Shown piece by piece: positions 30,009 to 38,047 of a stretch of 64,000 nt of DNA; position 1 is the stretch's first letter, and every line of letters starts with the position of its first letter. Source of the stretch: Streptantibioticus rubrisoli (lineage in GTDB: Bacteria; Actinomycetota; Actinomycetes; Streptomycetales; Streptomycetaceae); NCBI RefSeq assembly GCF_024436055.1, contig NZ_JANFNH010000001.1, forward strand, positions 434,001 to 498,000. The letters run 5' to 3'. The notes beneath the pieces were generated by a model that was given only the letters and a program-made list of their open reading frames with translations, did no database searches and was not told the origin of the DNA. The position numbers and the translations under genes are program-made.

Positions 30009-30881
30009 ATGCGCGGCAAGAGAATTTCTGAACAACGGGGTGCTGCTCGTCTCGCGGGCCTGTCCCTTTCTCTCGGTGCGGTGGCGGCTGCGCTCTCCAC
30101 CGCCTTGTCCGGCCAGGCGCAGGCGGCCGATGCCCCGAGTGCCATCCCCGACTACGAAGGCGCACGGCAGGTACTCCAGACCACACAGGTGCACAACGCG
30201 GTCTCCCGGTTCCTCAATGTGACGGCGAACGTCGGCGCCGACGGCGGCTCCGGCGCTGCGGCACCAACGGCGGCCGGGGCGCATGGCGATCAGCAGGCGT
30301 TCAACTTGAACGACCCGGTCGCGCTGTACGAACTCGCGCCCGATTTCGTCACCGGAAAGGCGAAGCCCACCGCAGGCAACGTGGCACGCCTGTCGTACTT
30401 GGCCTCCTTGGCCACTGGCGCCAACGGGCACAAGGCCACGGTCCTGCTCTCCTCCACGGCCAAGAGCGGCGGCAGTTGGCACTTGGCGGGCGTGCGCGAC
30501 GGCGACAGTGATGTCAGCTATGAGCAACAGACCACAGGCCGCTCCATGGTCTTCACCGAGCCGCAGATCCACGCCTGGTACCGCTTGAACGACAACACCG
30601 TCGAACCGCTCAACCGGGAAGCAGCCTCAGGACTGCGAGGCAAGCGGGCGGTGACGCTGGCTGACTACCAGAAGCTGGTGCACAGCCGCTACGCGGACAA
30701 ACTGCCGGGGTCCGGGTATGACCGCAAGGGTCTGGCCGGTGGCTACGGCCTGGCATCCACGCCGTCACCTCCGTCCTCGTCGCCCACGCGACTCGGCGTA
30801 GCGGGAGTGGTGGCGGCCGCGTTCGCCGGTGGCGCCATCACGGTGTGGCGCCGCAACCGCAGGCGGCCGCAGGCGAGTTGA
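30009..30881 (+). CDS. Exported protein with C-terminal membrane anchor, partner of the protease
   Basis: A 290-residue protein. The signal peptide is cleaved after GQAQA near residue 37. A roughly 200-residue extracellular part (PDYEGARQVLQTTQVHNAVSR, LASLATGANGHKATVLL, GRSMVFTEPQIHAWYRLND) is followed by a proline/serine linker, one membrane helix (LGVAGVVAAAFAGGAITVW) and a basic tail. No known domain is recognised. Placed 11 nt after the protease gene, it may be the protease's anchor, substrate or inhibitor. That role is inferred only from gene order. Confidence 0.72.
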   Translation: MRGKRISEQRGAARLAGLSLSLGAVAAALSTALSGQAQAADAPSAIPDYEGARQVLQTTQVHNAVSRFLNVTANVGADGGSGAAAPTAAGAHGDQQAFNLNDPVALYELAPDFVTGKAKPTAGNVARLSYLASLATGANGHKATVLLSSTAKSGGSWHLAGVRDGDSDVSYEQQTTGRSMVFTEPQIHAWYRLNDNTVEPLNREAASGLRGKRAVTLADYQKLVHSRYADKLPGSGYDRKGLAGGYGLASTPSPPSSSPTRLGVAGVVAAAFAGGAITVWRRNRRRPQAS

Positions 30882-30942
30882 GGGGCGGCGCTGACCTGGG
30901 TGTGGTGTCGCGAAGCCCAGCCAACCCCAACTCATGAAGAGC

Positions 30943-30980
30943 CTGGCGCCGGACTCCTCGCATCGGGAGTCCGGCGCCAG
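30943..30980. terminator. Strong bidirectional terminator
   Basis: A 15-bp perfect stem (CTGGCGCCGGACTCC with GGAGTCCGGCGCCAG) and an 8-nt loop lie between the converging protease operon and the 31.0-31.9 kb operon. Confidence 0.85.
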
Positions 30981-31048
30981 CGCCTCGGTGTAGCAGCGCT
31001 GAGCAGCAGCAAACACGTTACTCAGTACGGCACTTGGAGGCGGAGACT

Positions 31049-31738
31049 TCAGTTTTCCCCGGTCAGCCGGTCGAGTTGGGATTGCAGTTGGTCAAGGCGG
31101 GCGTGCAGCAAAGCCGCTTCGGCGGACAGCAGGGGAACCATGTCGGCGTCGCTCGCTGGCACTGCGGAGTTGGCAGCCCAGGCCACCGCCTGCTCATCGC
31201 GGCTGACCGACACGCCACCGGCCAATCGAGCGAACTCCTCCAGGCTCAGCACCGGGCGCGACGCGGCGCACGCCGCGCACAAAGGCAGGAGCCGACGCCA
31301 GCCCACGAGCCCGTCGCCAGCATCGGCGAACGCCTTTGCCGGCCAACCGCAACCGCAGCGTCCGGCTCGCACCGCTGTCACCGTCTGCCGCGAGTAGCGC
31401 AACCCCTTCTCACAGCGGATGTAGTGTCCACGTGCCTCCACCTCAAGCAGCACGCTGTGCTGGAATTCGGAGTCACACGCCAGCGCTCGCGCGTCACTGA
31501 GGGAGTGGAAGCAGTAAAACCCGCAGCCGCACCAGGTCGCGGGGCAGTGGTGGGCGGCGTTGCCCACGCACTCAGCGTCGGCGGTGATCCCGTAGGCACG
31601 CGAGCGGCCCAGGGAAACGCCGGTGAACCCCGCTTCCGTACCGTCCGCGGAAACCACGGGGTAGGCAAGCTTGTAGCCGCGCAGCGGCACCTGCTGCCGC
31701 TCCCGTGGGATCCTCCGGGCGGTGAACCAGCCCACCAT
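31049..31738 (-). CDS. Cysteine-rich hypothetical protein with C-terminal coiled coil
   Basis: A 229-residue protein not recognised from any family. The middle holds many cysteines in pairs (CPATWCGCGFYCFHS, IRCEKGL, RCGCGWPAKA, CAACAASRP), suggesting zinc binding. The last 30 residues form a leucine-heptad coiled coil (LLSAEAALLHARLDQLQSQL). There is no signal peptide, so it is probably cytoplasmic. The ATG lies 3 nt after the stop of the upstream small gene, which implies translational coupling. Confidence 0.65.
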   Translation of the reverse strand: MVGWFTARRIPRERQQVPLRGYKLAYPVVSADGTEAGFTGVSLGRSRAYGITADAECVGNAAHHCPATWCGCGFYCFHSLSDARALACDSEFQHSVLLEVEARGHYIRCEKGLRYSRQTVTAVRAGRCGCGWPAKAFADAGDGLVGWRRLLPLCAACAASRPVLSLEEFARLAGGVSVSRDEQAVAWAANSAVPASDADMVPLLSAEAALLHARLDQLQSQLDRLTGEN

Positions 31739-31741
31739 GGC

Positions 31742-31918
31742 CTAGCTGTCGGCGGCGCTGCTGGCGAACTCCTCCGGGCACGGACGCTCCTCGGACGGTG
31801 CACTGACTTCGGCTTCGCCTCGCGGCGGGATGTCGGCACCATCACGCGAGAGCTCGGACTCGGGTATCCGCTCGGTTTCCTCGACGACACCCACAGCAAG
31901 CTTTCTGCCCAGCCTCAT
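31742..31918 (-). CDS. Small acidic protein upstream of and coupled to the cysteine-rich protein
   Basis: A 58-residue reading frame beginning MRLGRKLAVGVVEETERIPE and strongly acidic after that. A strong ribosome binding site (AAGGAGG) precedes the ATG. It ends 3 nt before the next start, so it is either a small partner protein or a leader that drives translation of the downstream gene. No family recognised. Confidence 0.6.
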   Translation of the reverse strand: MRLGRKLAVGVVEETERIPESELSRDGADIPPRGEAEVSAPSEERPCPEEFASSAADS

Positions 31919-32097
31919 GGTTGCCTCCTTGAAGTCAATTCCAGGAGCGCATCTCTTTTCCAGGCTGACGAGCCACACGCGAGATGTCCAGTGCAAGGAA
32001 GGAGTCGGCCGAGAGCAACGACTGACACCGATTCCGCCGCCGCGGGTCGGCACGCTTGACGCCCCAGCGATGCCGTGCCTGGCAGCGTGGGAAGCGG

Positions 32098-33114
32098 TTA
32101 CCGGCGTGTGGCGGCCGGTGGGTGCAAGGCGGCGGTGGTGCGCAGAGATGTCTCAAGGACGGTCAGGCGCCGTGTGGCATCCATCAGGTTCGCGCCCATC
32201 ACGGTCAGATCCGCTGGGCTGGGGGCGATGATCCGGACCTTTGCTCCCGCGTCGCGCACCAGCTTGGCTTCGCGTAGTACGCGTCGGCTGGCGGTGTGAC
32301 GCAGGCGGCGATCCAGCCGGTTGGCCACGCCGTGGGGCTGGTCGGTGGTCCGGGTGGCGGTCGGCGCCAGCACGAACACCTCGTCCAACCCCCCCGGCGC
32401 CATGAGGTCCAGGTTCGTCTCGGACCAGACGCCGCCGTCGATGTAGCGGTGCCCGTCGATGGGTATCGGTGCGAACCAGGCAGGCAATGCGCACGAGGCC
32501 ACGACCGCGTCGGCCAATCCAACGCGCGGCGCCCCCGGAGTGCCGAAGACGACGCGGTCGCCGCTGTCGAAGTCCACGCTCACGATGCGCAGCGCGTCGC
32601 CCGCGGGCCAGGCGTTGCTCGGGTTGAGCGCTGCGAAGGCGGACCGGACGCCGAGCAGTGGTCCGCGTCCTGGAGGGAGCAGCGCGGCGATCATGGTCGG
32701 TAGTGGGAGGCGGCGTGGGTGCAGAGCCAGCCCTCGCAGAAGGCGTGGCGAACCCATCCCCATGCCGGGGCGCATCGGTCGGGCGCCTCCGACCCAGGTG
32801 TCGTAGTCCACGCGCACGCCGCGCAGTGGGCCGGTGGTTACCTCCAGGCCGCGTTGGTGGTCGCGCAGCTCGCTCGTACGTACCCCCAGTGCGAGGCCCG
32901 AGGCGATGATGGCACCCGCGGAGGTGCCGAGGATCACGTCGGCGGTGCGCGGATCCCAGTCAAGGGCTTCCTCCAGCGCGCACAGTGCGCCGATCGTCCA
33001 CGCCGCACCGAGGATTCCGCCGCCGCCGAGGACGAGTCCTCGGCGCGGGCGGGAGGACGGGCCCTCAGCCGATCCGCCATCGCTGGGCTGGGGTATCGCT
33101 ACGTCTGTGGCCAT
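32098..33114 (-). CDS. Patatin-like phospholipase (RssA-type)
   Basis: A 338-residue serine hydrolase of the patatin family. The oxyanion loop is RGLVLGGGGILGAAWTIG, the nucleophile elbow GTSAG (near residue 65), and the catalytic aspartate lies in YIDGGVWSETN. There is no signal peptide, so it probably acts on cytoplasmic-side phospholipids or acyl esters. It is a single gene with no visible secretion partner. The 180-nt space downstream of the small-protein gene start holds nothing else. Confidence 0.88.
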   Translation of the reverse strand: MATDVAIPQPSDGGSAEGPSSRPRRGLVLGGGGILGAAWTIGALCALEEALDWDPRTADVILGTSAGAIIASGLALGVRTSELRDHQRGLEVTTGPLRGVRVDYDTWVGGARPMRPGMGMGSPRLLRGLALHPRRLPLPTMIAALLPPGRGPLLGVRSAFAALNPSNAWPAGDALRIVSVDFDSGDRVVFGTPGAPRVGLADAVVASCALPAWFAPIPIDGHRYIDGGVWSETNLDLMAPGGLDEVFVLAPTATRTTDQPHGVANRLDRRLRHTASRRVLREAKLVRDAGAKVRIIAPSPADLTVMGANLMDATRRLTVLETSLRTTAALHPPAATRR

Positions 33115-33270
33115 GTGAGTGCCTTTCCGCGCGATAGAGCGCCAGACGCGTGGTTTCGCCTGGCAACCGACTGTCCAACGCGACAGGCACCGTCAGTATT
33201 CCGGCCAACTCGCCCACGCCTGCTGCGATACCGACCGGAAGATCCGTCGGCCGATGGTTTGAATTCTCCC

Positions 33271-33359
33271 TGCCGGGGGTACAGGGACGGGTCAGCGCCC
33301 AGGTCTATGTACCCCTGACCGCGCTGACCGCTGCCGGGGGTACATGGGCGGGTCAGCGG
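33271..33359. repeat. Duplicated 28-bp segment forming a hairpin downstream of the ferredoxin gene
   Basis: Two near-identical direct repeats (TGCCGGGGGTACA followed by GGGTCAGCG; at 33271-33298 and 33332-33359) flank an inverted partial copy. ATGTACCCC (33307-33315) pairs with GGGGTACAT (33337-33345). The second copy contains the ferredoxin stop codon. It probably arose by local duplication and may act as the terminator of the operon. Confidence 0.6.
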
Positions 33360-33574
33360 CTGGCTCGGTCCAGCCTGAGGGCCAGTACCGGGCAGGCTGC
33401 GACCGCGCGGCGCGCGTGGTCGAGGAGCGTGCCCGGGACCTCGGTGGCCCGCAGCACGGGGTAACCCCACTCGTCGAGGCCGATGAGCTCCGGAAGCAGT
33501 TCCGCGCACAGGCCGTGGCCGTCGCAGGAGATGGGATCGACGCGCAGGGAGTGGCGCTTGGGCATGCCGCTCAC
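33353..33574 (-). CDS. Single-cluster ferredoxin (CxxHxxC type)
   Basis: A 73-residue ferredoxin. The motif CDGHGLC plus a later CP gives three cysteines with a histidine at the position of a fourth ligand, the pattern of actinobacterial 3Fe-4S (or His-ligated 4Fe-4S) ferredoxins that serve P450s. The ATG overlaps the stop of the NuoF-like gene by 4 nt (ATGA), so the two are translationally coupled and the ferredoxin is likely its redox partner. Confidence 0.85.
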   Translation of the reverse strand: MSGMPKRHSLRVDPISCDGHGLCAELLPELIGLDEWGYPVLRATEVPGTLLDHARRAVAACPVLALRLDRASR

Positions 33575-34914
33575 CGCCAGTCCCGTCCTTCGGGCGCGTG
33601 TGATGCGCCCACACCGAGCACTGGTTCGCGCTCGGCACCTGCGCAGGGACCGTTGCGCACGTGGTGGCGGACGTCCTCGGCGAAGACCCGCAGCGCCGTC
33701 GCGGCCAGCCGTGACGCCCCATCAGGATGGCGGCAGGCGCCGCGCCCCGGGAGCAGGCCGACCCTGCGCTCCAGCCGCTCCAGGTCACCGGCACCGCCAG
33801 CGGCCAGTTCGGCGAAGTCGGCGGCGACGGCGGGCAGTCCCAGTCGGCACGGACCACACTGCTGGGCGCTCTGGGCTGCCAGGTACTCCAGCACCCGCGC
33901 GGTCTCGACCAAGCCGCAGGCGCTCTCCGGCAGCGCGATGACCACCCCGGCGCCCGGTCCCGCGCCGACCTCGGCCAGCGCGCTTTTGGTGAACGGCACC
34001 GCCATGGCCTCCCGTGCCGCCAGCCAACTGCCGAAGAACCCGCCGAGCAGTACCGCGCCCAGCGGTGCGGACCGGCCCCCGGCGACGTCCAGCACAGCAT
34101 CGAGCGGCAGCCCCATCGGCACCTCATAGACGCCGGGCTGGCGGACGGCACCGGAGAGCGTCACCAGTGTGGTGCCGGGCGCCTCGGGCCGACCGGCGCG
34201 GCGGAACCACGTCGGACCGTACCGGGCGATCAACGCGATGTGGGCGAGCGTCTCGACGTTGTCGATCAGGGTGGGGCGGCTGTCGACCCCTTTTTCGAAG
34301 GGGCGCGGCGGAGTGACCGCCGGGCGGGCGTCACCGCCGTTCAACCAGCTCACCAGCGAGGTCTCCTCGCTGGACACATAGTGGTGGGGCAGCGCGTGCA
34401 CCTGCGTCGGAACCGGGTCGATGCCGCGCTGGCGGCGCTGTTGTACGGCTTCGGCGAGCTGGCGTATCTGGTCCTGCCGGGTGCGGGGCAGACACAGGTG
34501 CACCACCTGCGCCCCCACGGCGACGGCAGCCAGTACCGCGCCGTCCAGCACCAGGTGCGGTGCGAGGGCGAGCAGCACCTCGTCCTTGCGGCTGGCAGGC
34601 TCGCTCTCCATACCGTTGGCAACGACCACGGCGGGACCGCGCGCCTCGGCGACGGTGCGCAGTTTGCGGCCGGTGGGGAAGGCGGCGCCACCACGGCCGG
34701 TGAGTCCCGCGTCCTCCACCGCTCGCACGAGGGGTGCGACCGTCCGGCGGCGGGTGGTGCGCGGCAACGGGGGCGGCCCGTACCTGTTCAGGTGCTCGTT
34801 GAGGTCGGCGGGTCCGCCGGTGGTCAACCAGCCGTGCAACAGGCGGGCGCCATGCGGTCCGGTCAGGTCGTCCAGAGCGCTGGTGCTGGAGAGGACAGCG
34901 GGCTGCTCCGTCAT
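33571..34914 (-). CDS. NuoF-like NADH-binding flavoprotein
   Basis: A 447-residue protein related to the 51-kDa subunit of complex I. GLTGRGGAAFPTGRKL (about 80-95) and NGMESEPASRKDE form the FMN/NADH site. A SLBB-like segment follows (VTLSGAVRQPGVYEVPMG). The C-terminal iron-sulfur motif is AQQCGPCRLG plus a later GACRHP, so one of the four cysteines of the usual CGxCxxC-xn-C site appears replaced by alanine. No other complex I genes are present. In this operon it probably passes electrons from NAD(P)H between the ferredoxin and the membrane cytochrome. Start ATG at 34914 overlaps the upstream stop (ATGA). Confidence 0.82.
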   Translation of the reverse strand: MTEQPAVLSSTSALDDLTGPHGARLLHGWLTTGGPADLNEHLNRYGPPPLPRTTRRRTVAPLVRAVEDAGLTGRGGAAFPTGRKLRTVAEARGPAVVVANGMESEPASRKDEVLLALAPHLVLDGAVLAAVAVGAQVVHLCLPRTRQDQIRQLAEAVQQRRQRGIDPVPTQVHALPHHYVSSEETSLVSWLNGGDARPAVTPPRPFEKGVDSRPTLIDNVETLAHIALIARYGPTWFRRAGRPEAPGTTLVTLSGAVRQPGVYEVPMGLPLDAVLDVAGGRSAPLGAVLLGGFFGSWLAAREAMAVPFTKSALAEVGAGPGAGVVIALPESACGLVETARVLEYLAAQSAQQCGPCRLGLPAVAADFAELAAGGAGDLERLERRVGLLPGRGACRHPDGASRLAATALRVFAEDVRHHVRNGPCAGAEREPVLGVGASHAPEGRDWR

Positions 34915-35633
34915 GGGGAGCCTCCGTGGGGTGCGCGGGCGGAGGACTGCCCGTATCGGACGGTCAACGGTGTCGCGGGCGCGCCACCCCTGGCATGCGT
35001 CGGGCCGGAGAACAGGAATCCGCCCAAGGCGGCCGGAACCGCCAGCGCGGTCAACGCGGCCGAGAGGCGGGCCGCGACCCGACCGGGGCCCGCCCGGTAC
35101 AGCCGCCAGCAGACCACGGTGACGACGGCCGCGAGACATCCCGTGTACAGCCCCAACTGAAGCGGCAACCGCGCGTCCGTACCCGGCGTGGCGTGCACAA
35201 GCGCCACCGGCCAGGCCGCGTAGGCCAGCCAGTGCACCGCCTTCCAGCGGCGCCGACCCAAGCGCAGCCGTACGGCGCTCGTGACCGCGACGGCCAGCAA
35301 CATGTCGGAAGCGACTGTGGCCAGCCCGAGCCACGGCGCCCGGTACGAGGAGACGAACGGCACCGCCGCGGCCCACCAACTCACCGGGACGAGGGGATCG
35401 GCGATCGTCGTGACGATGTGCAGTCCCAGGAAGGCGAGGGTGAGCACCGACAGGTTGCGGTGCAGTGCGCTGATCTCGAAGCGGGCGATCCGCTGGGGGG
35501 CGTAGCGGCCTCCTACCGCGATGCCGAGTACGGCGGTCGCCGTGAGCAGCAGCAGAGCGATGGTGCCGCTTGCCCGGGTGGCGTACCACAGGGGACGGGG
35601 ACCGCTCGCGGCGAACTGCATGATGCCGGTCAT
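34911..35633 (-). CDS. Ferric-reductase-like transmembrane protein
   Basis: A 240-residue integral membrane protein with about six helices. Histidines in ALHRNLSVLTLAFLGLHI and KAVHWLAYAAWPVALVHA are placed as in b-haem-binding ferric reductase/YedZ-type domains. It should move electrons across the membrane, and its acceptor is unknown. The open frame runs to 35918, but the ATG at 35633 with GGGAGA upstream begins the conserved region. It overlaps the NuoF-like gene by 4 nt. Middle gene of a four-gene operon. Confidence 0.83.
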   Translation of the reverse strand: MTGIMQFAASGPRPLWYATRASGTIALLLLTATAVLGIAVGGRYAPQRIARFEISALHRNLSVLTLAFLGLHIVTTIADPLVPVSWWAAAVPFVSSYRAPWLGLATVASDMLLAVAVTSAVRLRLGRRRWKAVHWLAYAAWPVALVHATPGTDARLPLQLGLYTGCLAAVVTVVCWRLYRAGPGRVAARLSAALTALAVPAALGGFLFSGPTHARGGAPATPLTVRYGQSSARAPHGGSP

Positions 35634-35709
35634 CGGATGTCTCCCGTGTCGGCCGCGGATCTGTTGCCGGAGGGCAGCCAGAGCGCGACGGGTGGGAGCG
35701 CGGTGCCGG

Positions 35710-36057
35710 TCATGACGCTCGGTATGCGGAGTGCGACGGAATCGGAGGTACAGGCGGCGTCCGCGTCGGTGCCTGCGGTGAGGCGGGTGCCCCGGCGGGG
35801 TCGGCCGACGGCGAGGAAACCGCGGCGGAGGTCGGCGCGCCCGGCCGCGGACAGGGGGAGGCGGTGGCGGGACGGACAGCGCTGCTGGCGAAGGCCGAAG
35901 ACATCCCCGGCAGCGCATGGGCGTACCCGGCGCCGAGGGCTACGAAAGCGACGGTGGCGGACGCGGCGGCCCAGCGGGTCGCCTTTCCCACCCGCCGCAG
36001 CCCTCGGTCGCGCCGCCGTACCGCACTGTCGTCCGGGGCCTGGTCGGAGTGGGACAT
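35710..36057 (-). CDS. Small one-helix membrane protein heading the redox operon
   Basis: A 115-residue protein with a basic cytoplasmic start (RRRDRGLRRVGKATRW), one hydrophobic helix (about 30-50, ending YAHALPG), and an extracellular proline/serine/alanine-rich tail. Ribosome binding site AGGAGGAG precedes the ATG. It lies 76 nt upstream of the ferric-reductase-like gene. It may be an assembly or anchoring subunit. Related operons in Streptomyces carry a similar small protein, by my recollection. The tail length could be affected by a frameshift near the end but this cannot be shown from one sequence. Confidence 0.65.
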   Translation of the reverse strand: MSHSDQAPDDSAVRRRDRGLRRVGKATRWAAASATVAFVALGAGYAHALPGMSSAFASSAVRPATASPCPRPGAPTSAAVSSPSADPAGAPASPQAPTRTPPVPPIPSHSAYRAS

Positions 36058-36535
36058 GGCTCCTCCTCGTCAGCCGTCGGTGATCCACGCAGGGGCGCCA
36101 CACGGCCTGTCGGCCCGTGGCCGCACGGGGGATGTCCATCCACCAGCGTGCGCAAGGATCCACCGGGATCCGGCCGGTCTCTCTTTTGAACCGGCAGAGA
36201 TCGACACAGATCGGTGAGTTCCGCAGCACGGTAACCCGGTATGTGGACAGGTGGCCGAATTCTGTGACCCAGGTCTCGTAGTAGCCGGGCCACATCGGTC
36301 CGCCGACTGGCGGCGCTTCGGCTCGATGGCCGTGACGTGCGCCTCCGCATCGTCGGACCGCGAAGTCCTGCGGGCTTCGCGGGGGCTGCTGGTTCGGCCG
36401 GAAACGATGCCTACAGCTCTTGTGGCGGTTTGTGACTGTTTTGTTGGAACTGCTCCGCTCTGCGCAGTCTGGCGGGAGCGACGCAGCCGATGGCTGGGCG
36501 CCTGCTGGATTGACCAGCAGTTGCGGCAGTTCAGT
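36058..36535. other. Intergenic region upstream of the redox operon
   Basis: About 480 nt without a supported gene. It must hold the promoter of the minus-strand redox operon. The only structured element found is the small hairpin at 36502-36520. Confidence 0.5.
36502..36520 (-). terminator. Possible terminator of the Crp/Fnr gene
   Basis: A 7-bp stem (CTGCTGG with CCAGCAG) and a 5-nt loop, 16 nt past the stop of the minus-strand regulator gene. Short, so tentative. Confidence 0.4.
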
Positions 36536-37216
36536 TCACGACGGCGTGAGCAGCGTGCCGTGCCGCAGCGCCTCCAGGTCACGTACCACCAGCCGCCCCC
36601 TACTGCGCCCGGCGGCGAGCACGCCGTTGCTCTGCAGTCGCCTGACGTGCCGTCCCACCGACTCGCGGCTGATGCCGCACCAACCGGCCAGGTCCAACTG
36701 CGTGACCCCGGCGATCTCCACCCCGTCCCGCGTGTGCACGCCCTCGGCCCGGGCCAGCCGCAGCAGAAGCCGGTTGAAGCGCAACTCCGTGGAGGCGACG
36801 GCCAGATCGGCCTGGCACTGGTCCGCCTCCCGCAGCCGCTCGATCATCACGACCAGCAGATGCGCCGTCAGCGCCGGGCGCGCCGCGAGCAGTCTGTGGA
36901 ACGTGGCCTTGGCGAAAACGTGCGCCATCACCAGAGGCGAGACCACTGTGACCGTCGCGCTGCGCGGGCCGCCGCGGATCGCCGCCATCTCACCGATGAT
37001 GTCGCCCTCGCCGCGCAGCGCCAGGTACGTCCCCACCCCATCCTCCCCGTGCGCGACCACCCGGCACTTGCCGCTGGCGATCACGGCGGTGCTGCCGTCG
37101 TCCTCTGCCTCGGAGAACACACGCTCGCCCCTGTGGAAGCGGCGGCTATGGCCGGAGCCGACCAGTTCGGCGCGCTCCGCTTCAGTCAGCAGGTCCCAGA
37201 ACCTCACCGGTGACAT
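36536..37216 (-). CDS. Crp/Fnr-family transcriptional regulator
   Basis: A 226-residue regulator. The N-terminal cyclic-nucleotide-binding beta-roll (about 20-130) includes GERVFSEAEDDGSTAVIASG and GEGDIIGEMAAI, close to the phosphate-binding cassette. The C-terminal winged helix has recognition helix ISRESVGRHVRRL, which keeps the R-E-x-V-G-R contacts of Crp. It has no cysteine array for an Fe-S cluster, so cyclic nucleotide or a small molecule is the likely signal. It is divergent from an operon encoding a nucleotide-cyclase-like protein, which makes a functional link plausible. The start ATG at 37216 has no clear ribosome binding site. Confidence 0.87.
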   Translation of the reverse strand: MSPVRFWDLLTEAERAELVGSGHSRRFHRGERVFSEAEDDGSTAVIASGKCRVVAHGEDGVGTYLALRGEGDIIGEMAAIRGGPRSATVTVVSPLVMAHVFAKATFHRLLAARPALTAHLLVVMIERLREADQCQADLAVASTELRFNRLLLRLARAEGVHTRDGVEIAGVTQLDLAGWCGISRESVGRHVRRLQSNGVLAAGRSRGRLVVRDLEALRHGTLLTPS

Positions 37217-37225
37217 GCCGCAAGT

Positions 37226-37241
37226 GTCATCCGATAGTGAC
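37226..37241. promoter_or_regulatory. Putative operator between the Crp/Fnr gene and the cyclase operon
   Basis: GTCA-N8-TGAC, a perfect short inverted repeat, lies 9 nt before the regulator's ATG in the 111-bp divergent spacer. It may be an autoregulatory site. A candidate -35 TTGACG (37255-37260) points toward the cyclase operon. Confidence 0.4.
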
Positions 37242-37327
37242 TCCCTATGCGGCAGTTGACGCTTTTCGGTCACTCCTGAGCTGTTGTGATGCTGCGACCC
37301 CCACTCGGACCGGCCCAGGAGAAACAC

Positions 37328-38047
37328 GTGACTGAACAGTTGAGACAGAACCGGTCAGCCGACCGCAGCGTGAACCGCGACGCCACCGTCGGCAACAGCG
37401 CCAACGGCAACAGCGGCATCACGTTCAACACCGGCGGAGACGCCACCTTCGGCGACGGCAACCTCATCGCGAACGGCGACATCACTCAGGACAACAGCCA
37501 GCACACCACCAAGAACACCTTGAAGCAGCGCCACCCTGTCGGGTTCGCCCTGCTGGTGCTTCTCGCGGCCGGAACGACGGTCGGCGGCGGGGTGGCCCTG
37601 ACGCAGATCGGCGGGGGCTCCGGCGGCGATGGCGTCGACACCTCCGTGGTCAGCGAGCCGGGTGCTCGGGGTGCGACCGACACCGCGCGTCAGATCCGCG
37701 CCGCCGAGAAGGCCGGTGACCCCGCCGCGTGGTGCACGTTGGCCGCTCCCACCGACTCGGGGTGCCAGAACACCATGGGCGGCCAGTTCCAGCGCCGCTC
37801 CCAGTCCTACCGGGACCGCGTCGACCAGGTCCAGATAGGCACCCCGCGGCTGTCCGGCACCAGCGCCCAGGTCCCGGTGAGTTGGAACGGCAAGGAGCAG
37901 GGCACCGTACCGCTCACCTGGTCCGGTGGCCGCTGGCAGATGGGCAGCGGCTACGCGGCCATGACCGAGTTGGCGGGCGGTGTCTTCCTCTCACTCGTCG
38001 ACTCGCAGAGCGGACAGCTCACGCTGGGCGGGATCCCGCTGCCATGA
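37328..38047 (+). CDS. One-helix membrane protein, first gene of the cyclase operon
   Basis: A 239-residue protein. The GTG start at 37328 is preceded by AGGAG. Residues about 1-60 are polar and Asn/Gly/Asp-rich, with a beta-helix-like run including ITFNTGGDATF and LIANGDITQ. A single membrane helix follows (about 72-95, GFALLVLLAAGTTVGGGVAL). The extracellular C-terminal domain (about 120-239) contains two cysteines (WCTLA, GCQNT) and resembles small lumazine/NTF2-like or DUF4878-type domains only vaguely. The motif pair GGD and ANGDIT recurs at the C terminus of the next protein. The gene overlaps the cyclase gene by 4 nt (ATGA). No family recognised. Confidence 0.7.
   Translation: MTEQLRQNRSADRSVNRDATVGNSANGNSGITFNTGGDATFGDGNLIANGDITQDNSQHTTKNTLKQRHPVGFALLVLLAAGTTVGGGVALTQIGGGSGGDGVDTSVVSEPGARGATDTARQIRAAEKAGDPAAWCTLAAPTDSGCQNTMGGQFQRRSQSYRDRVDQVQIGTPRLSGTSAQVPVSWNGKEQGTVPLTWSGGRWQMGSGYAAMTELAGGVFLSLVDSQSGQLTLGGIPLP

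Noticed and set aside
34915-35589. 672-residue NuoF-like protein starting at 35589
   Set aside because: Residues before the ATG at 34914 are antiphase to the ferric-reductase-like gene; the ATGA overlap marks the true start.
35630-36295. Frameshifted longer version of the small membrane protein
   Set aside because: The frame ending at the ferric-reductase start is open but lacks the conserved N terminus; a single-sequence frameshift cannot be proven.
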